Below, in pieces: positions 20,980-33,792 of a DNA stretch of 64,000 nucleotides. Position 1 is the first letter of the stretch, and the number at the start of each line of letters is the position of its first letter. The notes under the pieces were generated by a model. It did no database searches. It was not told the DNA's origin and saw nothing but the letters and a program-made list of their open reading frames with translations. The DNA lies in NCBI RefSeq assembly GCF_030272615.1, contig NC_081405.1, positions 20,107,047-20,171,046 of the forward strand. The letters are read 5' to 3'. The translations under genes were made by a program, and so were the position numbers. This DNA is from Cryptomeria japonica. Taxonomy: Eukaryota; Streptophyta; Pinopsida; Cupressales; Cupressaceae.

Positions 20980-21589
20980 TCGAGGCATTTGGTATCCCAA
21001 GGGATTCCAAGGAACATTAACATAGAAATGGGAAGATTCACAAATGCATTGTTTATGTTACCAACAATAGATAGAGGATTAGAAATAGGATTTGTATCAA
21101 CCATATGGATTGATGCCTCAAGCATAAAGACATTCAAATAGGAACAAGTGATGTTCAAATGGGTATCATGAGGAGGAGGCAACTATTGAATAAGATGAAA
21201 CATGTGTCTCCATTAAATGCGTCAAATCTTGAAGTAACTCAAGAACCTTGTGATTTGAGATGATCAAGTCTCTCAAGTTTCTAACAAGAGGACCGACTTG
21301 TGGTATTATGTTTTCACAATTAAGTAAGCCTTAAAAATATGTCAAGTTGTCTTCTAGGTACTAAATCTACTCCACAAGAACACTAAGAGAAGATTCATGG
21401 TTGACAAGTGGAGGAGACCCAAGAGGGGTACTACCCTGAGAGTTAGGCTGAAAATTTGAGGTAGAGGAAGTCCCAAAGCCTGAAGGAAAAATTTGAAAGC
21501 TAAAGGGACCAACATTACCAAAGAACATCAAGTCGAGGCTAGTAGGACTATAGCAGTTTAGAGGTATGCTCGGTCTCAAGTTTATTTTT

Positions 21590-24500
21590 ACTATGTGTCC
21601 AGAAGTAGATTAGGTCTTAAATCTCATAGAAGAGTGTTATAACACTCAACCCACTTCAAAAAATGAGAGAAGAGGAGAGAACAAAAAGTTTTAAAAGTTT
21701 TAAGTTTAAGTGTTTATGCAGAAGGCGAGTTCCTGTTAGGTTCACTAAAATGTAGAGTGTAAAAAATGAACTTCTACAAAGGTTAATCAAACCCCTCGAG
21801 ATTTGAGTTTCAACTCTCCACTCGAAATAAAACTTTAGGCAACTACAAACTTCAAATTTGTTCACTATTGAGAGAATGTATGCTTAATCAACCATAAAAA
21901 TTAACTAAACAATTTATACTTTAGAAGATGAAAACACAGGTCATAGAGATCTCCTATGTAGCTTGGTAAGCTCTCTGTCTAGGATGAATGCATGTTTCTA
22001 GGACGACAATGTGGAGTGATAGTATCTTTTATAGATAGATCATAGAGACTACCATGGAAAGATACAAAATAAACCATATAATGTTCTCAAGGACAAATAT
22101 CAAGAAAGTACAATATGTAGCAAATATTAAAGATTTAAATGAAGTACTAAATAAAATCAAATAACAAAGGAGAGAGAAGAATATCGTAGAGAGAGACATG
22201 AGAACCATACACCTAAGAACCGTCCACATTTTAAGGGTCTATAATATATGTTGTTTAGCACAAGATTTATCATCGTTTTAGACTTGTGAGTAGGAACACC
22301 CTCTTGAGTCATGTGGAGCTAAAATTGTAGAAGGTTGGTTGTAGCTTTGTTCATTGGCCTTTCTTGTCCTCACTTTGATTATGGTGCAAATATTTGTCAT
22401 AAACCTTTTGATCCCTTGGTTTAGACATTGTATCTTCTCTTAGAACCGAGGCTTGCAAGAAAACAACCAACATTATAAGTGCTTGGAACCAAGAATTTTT
22501 AAAGGGTCTTCATTAGAAATAAAGTTGACAAAGGGTAGGTCATTTTGAACACTATTTTGGGTGGTGCAATCATGAATATAGTGTTCTTCTCCTTGATAGT
22601 AGAAAAAAGCATTCATTTTTTCCATATAGTTAATTTGTTGGCTAAAATCAAAACATAGATCAATAAGATTCTTAATGGGTTTAGGAAGTGACCGAGTTAG
22701 ATCCATTTCAACATAGATTTGGGATTAGAAGAGAGGGCTTACTCATTTAGCTGTGTTACTCACTCCAAATTAACTCTTCATAACTAGAATGTAACATCAT
22801 GCATAAAGTAATCAAAACTTGCTCATATGAGAGTTTAGGAAGGATAATGAGGGATCAAGGTTAGCATAAAAAATATGTTGGATGGAGATAGTCAACATTT
22901 TGGTGTCAAATTGTGAAGCCAAGGGGTGCATGCAATGCAATGTTAGATGATGAGAGTGCAATGACTTAGACAACTACTACCCATGATTAATTTCTTCATC
23001 TTTCTCTTCATTACCAATACCCTAAAATAGATGTAATTACTAGTAGGATTATTTTCTTTAACCTTCGGTTACACCATTAAAATGAAACACATCATTTCAT
23101 AAAGATCGAGATTTTTCTTGATTATGAAGCTCCACCTTTCTCCACTTTTTTCTCAAATTTAAAATTTTCCTCTTCTTATAACTTACAAAATTACAACACC
23201 TAATCCTAACCATAATATATTCACAATCCAAGTAAAAACAAAATTAACAATATCTTATCATGTAAATGTGAGGCAAATTCAAAGTCTATATAGCATGAAA
23301 GATAGTCTAGAGAATGAACGTTTACCAAAAAGGCTAGGATTTGGAAAGTCACGTAGTCATCTATAATGGTCTATTCTGAACTAACACGCATCCATAATGG
23401 AGAATTTTACCCACTAATGACTGACCAGCATCTTTGCATATGCCCCTCCTTCCATTGGGTGGCGGCCATTAAAGTAATCAAAACTTTGAGCACTACCAAA
23501 TGCAAATTCACAACACCAACAAATGTGGAAACATTGAAACGATAGTTTGAATTGATTGATCAACTTCCACCACAAACTTAACACGGCACCTCAAAATTCA
23601 ACCAGAGACAAAGAAAAACACCACCACCACCATACTCAAATGATTCTTTGTCAGAAACTATAGTGACTGTCATATTTAAGACTACCAAATATGACAACTT
23701 CCATGAAAAATCTGATATAAATGTTATTACTTTTAACGGACCTCAAAGAAATCTCACTTCTCCCATAAAGAGGAAAGACATAGATTATCACATCTAACTT
23801 TGAACGAGAAAAACTGTCTGTTATTGTCAAAGAAGATATGAGTCCCCATAACTTTAGCAGGCCCATATCAAGCCATATCAAGCCTAGTGAAAAACGTTTT
23901 TCATTTTCCATATATAAGTCTTGAATCCCCCATTCCTCCTTGTACAAGTTCTTCATATTGGCAGATCAACTTGTTTTGGGTCAGTGTGGAGGATGAGTGA
24001 AGTGCATTTGTTAAGCTTCAAAAATGTGTCCTTCCTTTTCTGTGTGCCTATAATTGTTTCTACTATTGGAAAAATCCCCATCTCTGGTTTGAGCAATGGA
24101 TTAAGTGGGTAGTAAGAAGGGAGGTTGATGTTAATGTTGACAGAAGATAGAGGGCACATGCCTTCACATGCAGAGGCTCTGCATTTGAGGTGTATGTGCT
24201 CTCTATTCTGATGTCATCACATCCTTACATGCATCCCTCTCCTCAAATTCTGTATGTGTTTAAGGAAAAAAAAGTCATCTAACATATCTAAGTCTAATTT
24301 TTCAATTCATAGTTTTACAGTAGCTATGGCTTCAATAAAGTTGAGATAGCTTGACAGAACTTAGAATTGATTTATGGTATGTGTGTTTGAAACGGTAAAT
24401 GGTATACTGAACTTGTGCCATTGCAGATCCATTTGTTTTCTTGCAATGTGGTTGCAGTAAATGTGGAGTTTGAAAGTTTGATCTCAAAGCAAAAGCACAT

Positions 24501-25980
24501 TTATATAGATATTCAAAAGATCGTTTCTAAAATCAGTTGTGTATGTTTTTGAAAGGACATTTCAGATCACATTCAATGATCTATCATCAGAAAGAGGAGA
24601 ACAAAAAATTGAATTACAAAGATGGAAATGACCCATACCAGACAACCCTATTTATAAGAGTTGTAAACACAGTCAACCTATTTCTGTGTGCCTAAGCATT
24701 GGAAACTGCCTACCAAGGCCCTTTACAATTTCACTGCTGTGGTACTAGGTATGTATGGGTACTATTTTTTGTTGGGCAATTTTGAAGTTTGTTAGATGCT
24801 TTAGAAATGTCATTCCAGAATGGATTTTAGGAAAAATGGAGTCTTTTATTGGATGTCTAAGAAATAAGCAGTGGGTTTTCTTTGATTATGTGATGATATA
24901 TTCCAATTTAACTGTATATTTTGAATTAATTTTTCATATACTTGTATTTCATCAGTAATGTCCCAAAACTGTACAAGAAAAACTCTTTTGCCTTTATGGA
25001 GCTGGAATGTGGATTATTCTCCTAGCATTCATTGGCCCTTTTGTGCATGCCTCCTGCTCTATAGATCTTTTGTTGACCCAATTTTATCTCTTTTTACATT
25101 TTTTATTAGAAAATAAAAAACCAAGGACATGGAAATGATTTCTAATGGTTAACAGTCTGATAAATTTGAAGACCAATATCTGGTCTCTAACAGAATTAAT
25201 AGTGTTTGATGGAAAGGACTTTTCATAACGTTATTTTGGTTTGAATAGATCCGTATTACAAATCATCATGACATCAAGTTATCTTTGAATAATATCATGT
25301 CATTCTTGAATTCTTTTATTCTTATGATAGATTATAGAATGTGATTCAAAATATTAATGATAAAAATTTTATATACAATCAAATCTAAAAACATTAAACA
25401 ACATTTTTATAAATTATGAAAATCTACTATCATTAAATCATATTACCCAAAGCAAAAGTGCAGCTTGCATGTTCCATCTGCCATTTTCCTACAATTTCTT
25501 CTATGTTCATCCAAGATTTAAGTCTATATTATTTGAGTTGGTAAAGTTTACAGAGAGAATAATTATCAAGTGCCATTGCAAGTCTACTGATGTTAGCATT
25601 GAGCTAATATATAGTCTGATCTGGTTACAGATCCTTGCTTTTACTCAAAATTTTAGTTAATAATCCTTTAGAAATATAGAGTGACTGGCGTGTTTATCCG
25701 TGTTGTAGTTTCTCTAAGATTTGTCACTAGCCATCATGTATAGCTGTAACAACGATGTTTATTGCATGTCATGCACATCAGATCTCCCTTATCTTTACGG
25801 AATTCTCTGCAGTATATAAAATAATTGTAGAGAAAAAAATCAATAAATCTGTACAATAGATCTGAAATAAAGATTAGAATAATAAAAAAATTAAATTATG
25901 TAGTACTTTCATTTACAAAAAATTTCTAGATAAAAAATTTCTATTAATTAATATGATAATGAATCTCTTTTATCTCACTT
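21590..25980. other. Unrecognised AT-rich DNA
   Basis: No gene is supported over most of this stretch. Isolated ORFs of 60-100 codons (for example 23651-23956 on the minus strand) have no recognisable domain. A possible zinc-knuckle relic at 22473-22706 is listed separately. Confidence 0.4.
22473..22706 (-). pseudogene. Possible retroelement zinc-knuckle relic
   Basis: Seventy-seven codons containing AFFYYQGEEHYIHDC. This matches the spacing of a C-x2-C-x4-H-x4-C knuckle with the His and last Cys in place, but with the first two Cys replaced by Phe and Tyr. The sequence after it (FVNFISNEDP) is not recognised. This is a weak call based on spacing alone. Confidence 0.3.
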
Positions 25981-25984
25981 GTAA

Positions 25985-26420
25985 GAAAGATATAAATAGA
26001 CATATTGAAATTGGTTTTAGACATGACATGAAATCATATAAAAAAACAAGCATAAATGTTTTGAAATGTGAGAAAAAATGAAATAACATCCAACATTTAG
26101 GTCCGCAAAGCTTAGGCAAAATCAAGTTGCACTTTTTGTCAAATTTCTCCCTTCCACAACCTTTCAACAAAGATCTGAGTGATTTGAACTTCTCTAGAAA
26201 GTTCTCAATAGTAAGAAAAGAATTAGACACCAATGTGGTCAACTCCATCCCCAACTGCGTTGCCCTTAACTCATTAACTTGCCTAATAAGATCCTTGAAC
26301 ATAGTCCACATGGGCTGAGGAGCATTGCAAGACTTAAGGTGATACAAGAGATTGTCAAACACATGTATGTCAATCAATCTCATAGCCTTATCCATCTTGT
26401 TTCTATGTCGAAGAACTTCA
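25985..26420 (-). pseudogene. Copia gag (UBN2-type) fragment
   Basis: The opening 100 codons have the pattern of a copia gag: DKAMRLIDIHVFDNLL, then MWTMFKDLIRQVNELRATQL, then MELTTLVSNSFLTIENFLEK and LRSLLKGCG. The order of a Trp-containing helix, a leucine-rich L-x2-L segment and a K-F-x-x-L-x-x-L-x-x-G end is typical of UBN2 gag. No pol or LTR lies next to it in a matching position. Confidence 0.6.
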
Positions 26421-27745
26421 AAATAGATGTATCAAGTTAGGTTGCATCTCATCCAAAGTAGACCACAAACCCCTAAACATGAGCAATTTGGTCATCCGAT
26501 CCTTTTAGGTGTGATAAATATGGGGTGAGAGATGAACAACAAAGTCCACCACAGGGCTAAGGTGTGATGAGAATCTAAAAAGACAAATTGACCACCTAAC
26601 AACAAGAAAACACAAACCCTAGTGCAATCGAAATGATGAAGCTTGAAAAATAAGAAATCACTTCAACTGAATACACTAAGTACTTAAATAAAATTATGGA
26701 AAAGATACTTGTAGATTTATATAGAGGACTTTGAGAGATTTTTGATGATATGCAAAAGTCAAAAAATAGAGTCCATTTTCCCAAGTTATGGCCCCAAAAG
26801 TGCAAAACAAGGTTGACTTTGGAGGCCTAGGACGAAGGACAAAACTACCTGCAAATTCGTATTGGCATTGAAACCAGCTTTACAATGATTGATTTTGAGT
26901 CTGTATGAGCAAGTTATGGCTGAAAAACCAAAGGTAGGTTTTTAGGGCTTAGAGCCTTCAAATTGGTCAAAGGGTTGACCATACGATGTTGATGTAGTGC
27001 TGATTGGGCTACTGACATGACAAAAAATTGATTGGGTTGCTGACATGACACTGATTAGATTGCTAGCTGGGTGTTGACTAGATGACCGCTTGGATTGTAG
27101 AGAATCTGTTAACATGGCAAGAAATATTCTTGAGGACTACACAGAGATGATGTAGCACTGACTATTGTTGATGTCAGTAGATATGGGTACCTGCGCAAGC
27201 ATGGCAGGTTCGTATCCAGACATGCAAGTGACTTTTTTCCCCCCCAAAAGGGTAAAATTTTAAAAATAAAAAATCGTGTTTTAAAAAAAATGATTTTTTT
27301 TCTAACCTACCCAATTATTTTGTCATGTCCACCTTAATACAGATCATACAGACATATGGATCCATACATCTGTACAAAAATCCATACAATCAAAGTCAAG
27401 TCAACCTATAAAAAAATTGCTCAAATTTTCACTTTCATAGATTTTCGCAAAACAACAAACAACCTTAGGATTTCTAGTTGTTGCAAATGCATTGGTGAGG
27501 TCCGTTTTGCCCCAAAGTGACCACATTTTATGCTAACCTTCAGAACTCGCCTCAAAATTCATGCCCTCAACCAAATTGACCTAAAATTTCATCTTCTTAG
27601 ATTTTTGTTGAGAAACGAGGTGAAGAAAACTTGCAATATTAACTTTCTTATGTGATTAAAAATCTAAAAATATTACCAAATTTGAACTAAATCTGAAATC
27701 AACATGTGATTGCACTATTCAACATAAATATAAAAACAACCATAC
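26421..27745. other. No gene seen
   Basis: AT-rich DNA without a credible ORF, RNA gene or repeat array. It contains a short poly-C run (about 27240) and poly-A/T tracts only. Confidence 0.4.
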
Positions 27746-28690
27746 TGTTGACTAGGTTGAAAGGACCAAAATACTGAGAGGGGGGATGGATTAGTATTTC
27801 TCCACACACACACACACACAAATATATAAAGAACTTTTAGCAATACTTTAATCTTCTGCAAAATATCAAACTTCATCTATCTTTACTTAGTAGAAATAAA
27901 ACTGCAAAAGTAGAATAATCATGAAGAACACAACCACAAGAGAAACACTGGATTTTATATGTGAAAAACCCAAATGGGAAAAATCATGGAATGTTAAATT
28001 TTAGGAGAATATAACTAGTTATATGGTGTTTACAAGGAGTGGCTCACTGCCATATTACAAAAATGACTCATTGTCGAACTACTCATTGCAAAGGTACAAA
28101 AGAATGACCAACTGCCAAAATGCTCAATACGACAAAAAAAGTTGAACTAAAAAGGATTGCATCTCCAAATGCATGAGATCAGTTCTAAGGTTAAGCCCAG
28201 ATCACAATTCACAAACCCTATAGTAGATCCAATTAAAGATCTTTGTACAATTGTCCTGCAACAAGTCCGGTGAAGAACTACTGCACCACTGCAACACTAT
28301 CTGCCTTCGTTATCCGCAACTCACACTACACACTTTGCTTCTCTGCTATCTTTTTCATACACACCTCATATACTTTCTCAATCTATTTTTCACACATACT
28401 CTCTCTACCACACACACACTACTACATATATGTATATATATACTGGAGGACACAAACATGAAATAATGTGTCATCCAAGCCCAACACATTATCTAACATA
28501 AACAAGACACTCATGTCGGCCTTTGCAAGATCTCTACACACTTCCTTTTTCATACTTCATTTGCCAATGCATATATTGATATTACTGGAATGGGGTGGGG
28601 TCATCTAGACCCAAAGATACTGGCCTATTATTACAAAATTAAACATAATATATCCAATCTTCCAAAGATATAAACTCCACACATACCAAG
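27746..28690 (-). repeat. Decayed LTR fragment interrupted by copy 2
   Basis: Starts TGTTGACTAGG, followed by ACTGAGAGGGGGGATGG and then a GTGAAAAACCCAAATGGGAAAA block. The same order occurs near one end of the LTRs at 28836, 40413 and 46893. It runs to the copy 2 TSD at 28690 without a visible LTR end. Its other part may lie at 59235 onward, but the two pieces each have their own 'AACCC...GGGAAAA' type block, so they may come from two LTRs. Confidence 0.4.
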
Positions 28691-30957
28691 TGTGTGCGGG
28701 AAAAGTGGTGCCAAGAAATGGAAAATTCGGTTTCAAAAAGGTCTACACACCAATGGGACTCTTGGTGCAAGTTATGGAGCTATATTGAATAGCTCAACTC
28801 CCCAAGGGACGTTCCATTGTTCTCTATCTCACAGGTGTTAGGATTAATGACAGTCCCAAAGATATTGAGAGGGGGGGGGGGGGTGAATCAGTATCTAACC
28901 GGTTAGCAAAATATTTAACCTTATTAAGAACTTTGCATCCCAAAACAGTGTATCGGTAAATAAGAATTAATGCAGTAAACAGGAACAATAAAGACAACAT
29001 AGAAAACACACCATAACACAAGATGTTTAACGAGGAAGCCCGGTGTGGGAAAAACCTCAGTGGGATTTGTGACCCACAATATTCACTCACTGGCCAATGC
29101 ATAAATATTACTTACAATGAGGGGCCTGCACATGCAGGAAGGCCAACTGCCTAGAGCTCACTGCTCAATAAGAGTCACACTGACTACAAAAGTGGATTAT
29201 GAAATCCAATACAATGTACTGCTTCAAAATAGCATCAACTATGCCAGGTTCAGTACCGGTTTAAGCTCATTTCATTACCAAAACCTTCGCTGTCAACTAT
29301 ATCACAATATCATCATCTATCTCTTTCTTACTTACAAAATGACCTATAAGATCTCATAGATATATATGAGTCTTTTACAATATGCCATGTTGGCTTTACA
29401 AAAGATATTACAATTAAATACAATAAAAAAAAGTTTATTCCCTGTCGGCTGGGGTGCCAGTATGCATTGTTGCTGCTGCCAGTGAAGTGTATGCCGATGT
29501 ATGTAGATGTCTATTGTCGGTGCCGGTAACTATCAGTGGCTTACCAGATGAGTGCCAGAAGGTTACCAGATGGTTGCCATCAATGACAACACCAACTATT
29601 CTCATAAGAGTATAGAATGCCAACAACAGGATCCCTCAAGTCAATGCCTTTTCTCTCAGATCACTGAGCAAAGTGACTTCAGGAATGACAACTCCAAGAA
29701 TGAGGGATATTTGATCAACTTAATATGAATGCATTCCTAGTTATGCATGATATTAAATCTAATATGATTTAAACTAGCATGGATATGATAAGATAAAAGA
29801 TTAGTAAAACCTATCCTAACATGATATACTAATCTAATATGAGAGTGTTATGATAATGGAAATGTTTCTTAAAATGCTTATTAAGATGATTTCTATTCAA
29901 AGAGAGGCTAAATGCTTGATTTAAAAATGATTATGGATTGGATGCATGAAACTTGGATATACTTAGTAAAATGTCTATAAGTTTGATACTAAAGACTTGG
30001 ATATTAAAATGAGAGAATGAGAGCTCTATTTATAAGAAAAATAGGGCAATGAATGGTCAAGATTGGTTAATCTTAACAAGGGCCAGGATTGAAAGTTATC
30101 AATCCATGTTTACAATTCTCACCAATAAAATGGTGACAATTGTCAACAAGAGATTGCTTGAGAGGAGATGTAAGAAGCATTAAATGCTTGAGAAGACATG
30201 ATGGTTACCTTAGGAGGTAAGGGTTAAGGTTAGGTTAGGGTTATGCATTGGATAAAGCTTTTACCCAAAGGATAAATTCTTGTGCAAGGGTTAAAGAAAT
30301 AACCATGGTCAAATCCATCAGTGCTTGATGAGACCCTTGGGTTAGACGAAGGTTGAGTTAGAGAGAAAGTCTCTAATCATGCAAGAAGGTTGAGTTAACC
30401 ATTAATGGTTAGGAAGATTTTAAAGGTTAACTTGTTGAAGACATAAAGCCTTTAATGGTTTTCATAGACTTTGAGGGTTTGAGAAGTGACTTTCTTTTGC
30501 TCAGGGATGTGACAATATTTAGGAGATAGATTAGGCTAAATTAGAAGTGATTAGAATAATCTAGAAGGGGGTTTAGAGAGGCAAGTGGGAGATGTAGGAT
30601 TTTGCAAGTGGATGGAGGGGAATTTTAATTAAAATAAATTACTTTATTTCAACAAAAATAGATGCAACTTGCATAAATACAAGTGGGGGATTAAAATAAA
30701 TAAATTAGATTTATTTACTTACAAGGATCAATTTAATTAAATGTAAATTTAATTAAAAGGAGAGAAAGGGAAATTAATTAAATAAAGTGATTTATTTAAT
30801 TAAAGGTTATGAAAGACTTAGGTGAACTTAATTAAATAAATTATGTAATTCATTTAATTAAATAGACGAATCCAAAGAATTTAATTAAATAGAGGAATGA
30901 GGTTAAAATGAATATTAAATATTCACTTTGGAAAGTGGTCATTTTTATATGTTTATA
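28691..30957 (-). repeat. 3' LTR of copy 2 (interrupted)
   Basis: Starts TGTGTGCGGGAAAAG and ends TATATGTTTATA at 30957. It is about 1,472 bp after removing the solo LTR and its TSD at 28831-29630. The terminal bases differ from the 5' LTR (TACGTCTACA) only by C-to-T changes on the plus strand. Confidence 0.87.
28836..29625 (-). mobile_element. Solo LTR, 790 bp, inside the copy 2 LTR
   Basis: TGTTAGGATTAATG to GCCAACA, flanked by a perfect ACAGG duplication (28831-28835 and 29626-29630). It contains a 13-base G run near 28871 and a GTGGGAAAAACCTCAG block, as in the LTRs of the 40413-48061 element, so it is probably a related family. No PBS or PPT is present, and uninterrupted copy 2 LTR resumes on the right. 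Confidence 0.85.
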
Positions 30958-30972
30958 TTTTGCCCCTCTTTG
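30958..30972 (-). other. Polypurine tract of copy 2
   Basis: The minus strand reads CAAAGAGGGGCAAAA directly before the 3' LTR. It would prime plus-strand DNA synthesis. Confidence 0.7.
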
Positions 30973-31628
30973 AAGTGACGTGTGTGCACATGTTGATTCA
31001 AAGAAATTTTTTTCCGGATATGATGTTTGTGTCGAAATGTCGGCATGATGCCCCAGATTTGATGAATGATATTGATGATTCCCCCTCGGGAGATGAATCA
31101 AGGATCTTGATAATTTGCCGATGAGCGTTTTCGATATTGATTGCAATATAAGAATATTGACTGTGTTGAATGTAGTTTGATTGATTCATCTCCCGATAAT
31201 GATGTTGATAGAAATGATGAAGACTAATGTGGGCATAATGCGTACATGTCTCACACGTCCACCAAGGTCGCATTGATATGAATCCTAATTGTCGATATGG
31301 TTCAAGTGTTGATATGGGTCTTGATTCAGTATGGGTCCTGATTTGATGCTTGCGATATGGATCTTGATGTTGCTTGATTTCTCGATATGGATCTTGATAT
31401 TACTTTCGATATGATGCTTGCGTTATGGATTTTGATGATCTATATGATATGCTTTTAATCTATATGACTTTTGCAGATGATGATGTAGATGATGGTTGAA
31501 TTTGATGAATGCAGATGTTTCTAACAGGTTGTCGATATGATATGCTCATGTATGGGGATAATGATATGATCGATCATATGGATTAGATTGATAAGATTGA
31601 TTGGAATTGATAAGATTGAGATCAATTT
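30973..31628. other. Copy 2 3' region without a gene
   Basis: AT-rich sequence with many GATATGGATCTTGAT-type words between 31260 and 31440. No ORF or counterpart of the PMD gene of copy 1 was found. Confidence 0.5.
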
Positions 31629-31855
31629 GGTTTCAGGTATGACACCTCCTGTATAAGACATGGATGATCGAGCGTCTGGTTTCAAGAATGATACTGCTTG
31701 TATAAGACATGGATGATCGAATGTCTGGTTTCAGGAACGATATATCCTGTATAAGAGCTGATCAAAACGTCTGGTTTCAGGAACGATATATCCTATATAA
31801 GAGTTGATCAAAACTTTTGGTTACAGAAATGATATATCCTATATAAGACCTGATA
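31629..31855. repeat. 46-49-bp tandem repeat, five copies
   Basis: Units start near 31629, 31678, 31726, 31771 and 31817, each beginning GGTTTCAGGAACGAT (or a close variant) and containing TATAAGA. Later units are shorter. It lies in the 3' untranslated part of copy 2. Confidence 0.85.
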
Positions 31856-32093
31856 GATAGTTTGGAAAAATGACGAAGATATGAAAGTGAAGAAAGATTC
31901 CATGATGATGCGATAGATATACATGCGAGGGATGCAATGATGAATGATATGCATTGTGTTTCAATGTGAGATTCTATGAGGATGATGTGTTGCTTAGATA
32001 AATGTTCTTGATTTGCTTATGATGTGAATTTATGATTCATGATTTCGATAAGCAAAAATGTGATGATGCATTGCTTTGATTACTTTGATTTAT

Positions 32094-32220
32094 GAGATGT
32101 ATTTTGAAAATGAGATGTATGATAATGATGATGATGTGAGATGTATCTTGAAAATGAGATGTATGATAATGATGATGATGTGAGATGTATCTTGAAAATG
32201 AGATGTATGATAATGATGTG
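32094..32220. repeat. 44-45-bp tandem repeat, three copies
   Basis: Each unit combines GAGATGTATCTTGAAAATGA with GATGTATGATAATGATGATG. It matches, in a different arrangement, the sequence near 3405-3440 of copy 1. Confidence 0.85.
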
Positions 32221-33137
32221 AAAGTAATGCAAGATGAAAATGTGACATGCAGCTAAATGCAAGTGTAAAATGATATGCAACCAAATGTAAGTGTAAAATG
32301 ATATGCAACTAATTGATCACCCTCTTTCTTTTTTTTTGTCATTCCTATTTAGTCACGTGTTTTTGCTCTGTTTTTGTTTTTCATCATTGAGCTTTTGATA
32401 TCTTGGAATTTTATACAAGCATAATGGTATAATTGAACCATAATGACCTCAATGAAGTGCACGTGGATTTTGATATTGCAAGACGACACAAGCGTTGAGG
32501 TATAATTAAACCAAGACAACCTGAGTGTTGCTTGCGTAAAACAAACAAGAATTAACCATTTGTATGCACAAAGTGGAATAATGTCTTCAATGATATGTTT
32601 TCAATCATGTCTCAAGACATATTTGCACCGTACAAGTGATTGCCTCATAGACAAAAAACCAAAAAATATCAGACTCCGCCGCTACTTTCTCTAGCTCAAT
32701 GCATCATTGAGAAATTAAGGAGATCCAATGATTCAAAAAATTGAAGTGCAAAATAGTCAAAACTTCATGTGAGATGTAAACAAATTATAATTCAGAAAAT
32801 CATAGATCATGTGTGTGTTGAAGTTGTTAATTGGATTAGTGTCTTGTTTTCTCGGTTGATGACTTGTTGTTGATAGGGTTTCCTTAGCGTGTTGTGATTC
32901 TTGTTTGCTTGTTGTTGGAATTATTGAAGTCAGAGGAACACTGCCCCTAGTTATAGATACCTATCGATGTGTATATTCACAGTGATTACCAAGCCATGGT
33001 GGGATATGATGAACTGATCTTCAAATAAGCAAGGATAGTGACAACGCTAAGTATACCCGGGATAATGCTGCATAAAAAGTGTTGGGCAATGGGCATTAGC
33101 TTTGACTTTGGATGCAAAAGATATGAGTAATGATAGA

Positions 33138-33398
33138 TGTTGGTGGCAATATTGTACACGGAAATAAAACTAGTTAATTAAGTTGTAATTATGTTGGTTA
33201 GTTGGTAGCCGAGGGGTGGTAGTTGCGGTGCGACGGTTGGCACTCGCACCCCCTCGACATCTTTATATACTTCAGAATGTAACTTGTAAAGAGGAGGAAT
33301 TAGGAATGGAATAACATATCTGATACTTGTCTGATATCTATGGCATTATTCTGCATTACGTACTTTATGCTTTAACTATTCACCCGAGAGGGCAAACA
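33138..33398 (+). repeat. 5' LTR of the gag-protease element
   Basis: TGTTGGTGGCAATATTG to GGGCAAACA, 261 bp. It contains CTTTATATACTTC (33261-33273), a TATA-like promoter candidate, about 125 bp from the LTR start. Confidence 0.92.
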
Positions 33399-33400
33399 TT

Positions 33401-33420
33401 TGGTGTCGTTGCCTAGACAT
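33401..33420 (+). other. Degenerate primer-binding site
   Basis: TGGTGTCGTTGCC follows the LTR after two bases. It matches the start of the tRNA-Asp PBS used by many plant gypsy elements (TGGCGCCGTTGCC) with two C-to-T changes, and then diverges. Confidence 0.55.
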
Positions 33421-33792
33421 ACTCAGGAATAGAAAATGCGGATGGCGCACGAACACGATGGGCCTACCCGTCGGTGAGATTAACCCAGAGGCTGACGACG
33501 CGCAAACGGAACAATCATTGTGGGACGCAGAGCGTGATGGCAAGAGGCGAAGGGGAAATTGAACCCTGTAATAATCCCGACACAATGTTGAGATAAATTG
33601 TGGCCGAAAGGAAAAATAATAAAAGTTTTTTTTTTGTGTACATGGCGTGTGCTTGCTATGTACGAAAGTGATTTATGCCCAACATATTAAATAAAGATAG
33701 AAATAAAAAAGTAGAAACGGACGAGTGGGAGGCCGCGCAGAGGGCCTTGATTTTGGAGCAGCGAGTAGAACGGAGACGGAGGCTGAGGCAAC

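Larger units (their letters stand above)
17419..21579 (-). pseudogene. Gypsy gag remnant split by a later insertion
   Basis: Two minus-strand pieces on either side of the 17942-20979 element read as one gag. The right piece (21579-20985) is a Ser/Pro/Asn-rich N-terminus with GSTPLGSPPLVNHESS. The left piece (17940-17419) has a Pro-rich segment ending in GMGNPPPPPP. It then has IPKFGKFNGDGD and HVNAFTMLGSDFHHRDHLIE, followed by WYFSLSNSSIFSFDQLMNHF. These are the gag-core landmarks (a K-F-x-G-x-G-D-P-like start, a WY motif and a SFDQL motif). Several stops interrupt it and no pol is adjacent. The family is not the same as copies 1 and 2. Confidence 0.65.

Noticed and set aside
23651-23956. Isolated ORF of 101 codons
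   Set aside because: No recognisable domain, no splice or promoter context, and a length expected by chance in several kilobases of non-coding DNA.
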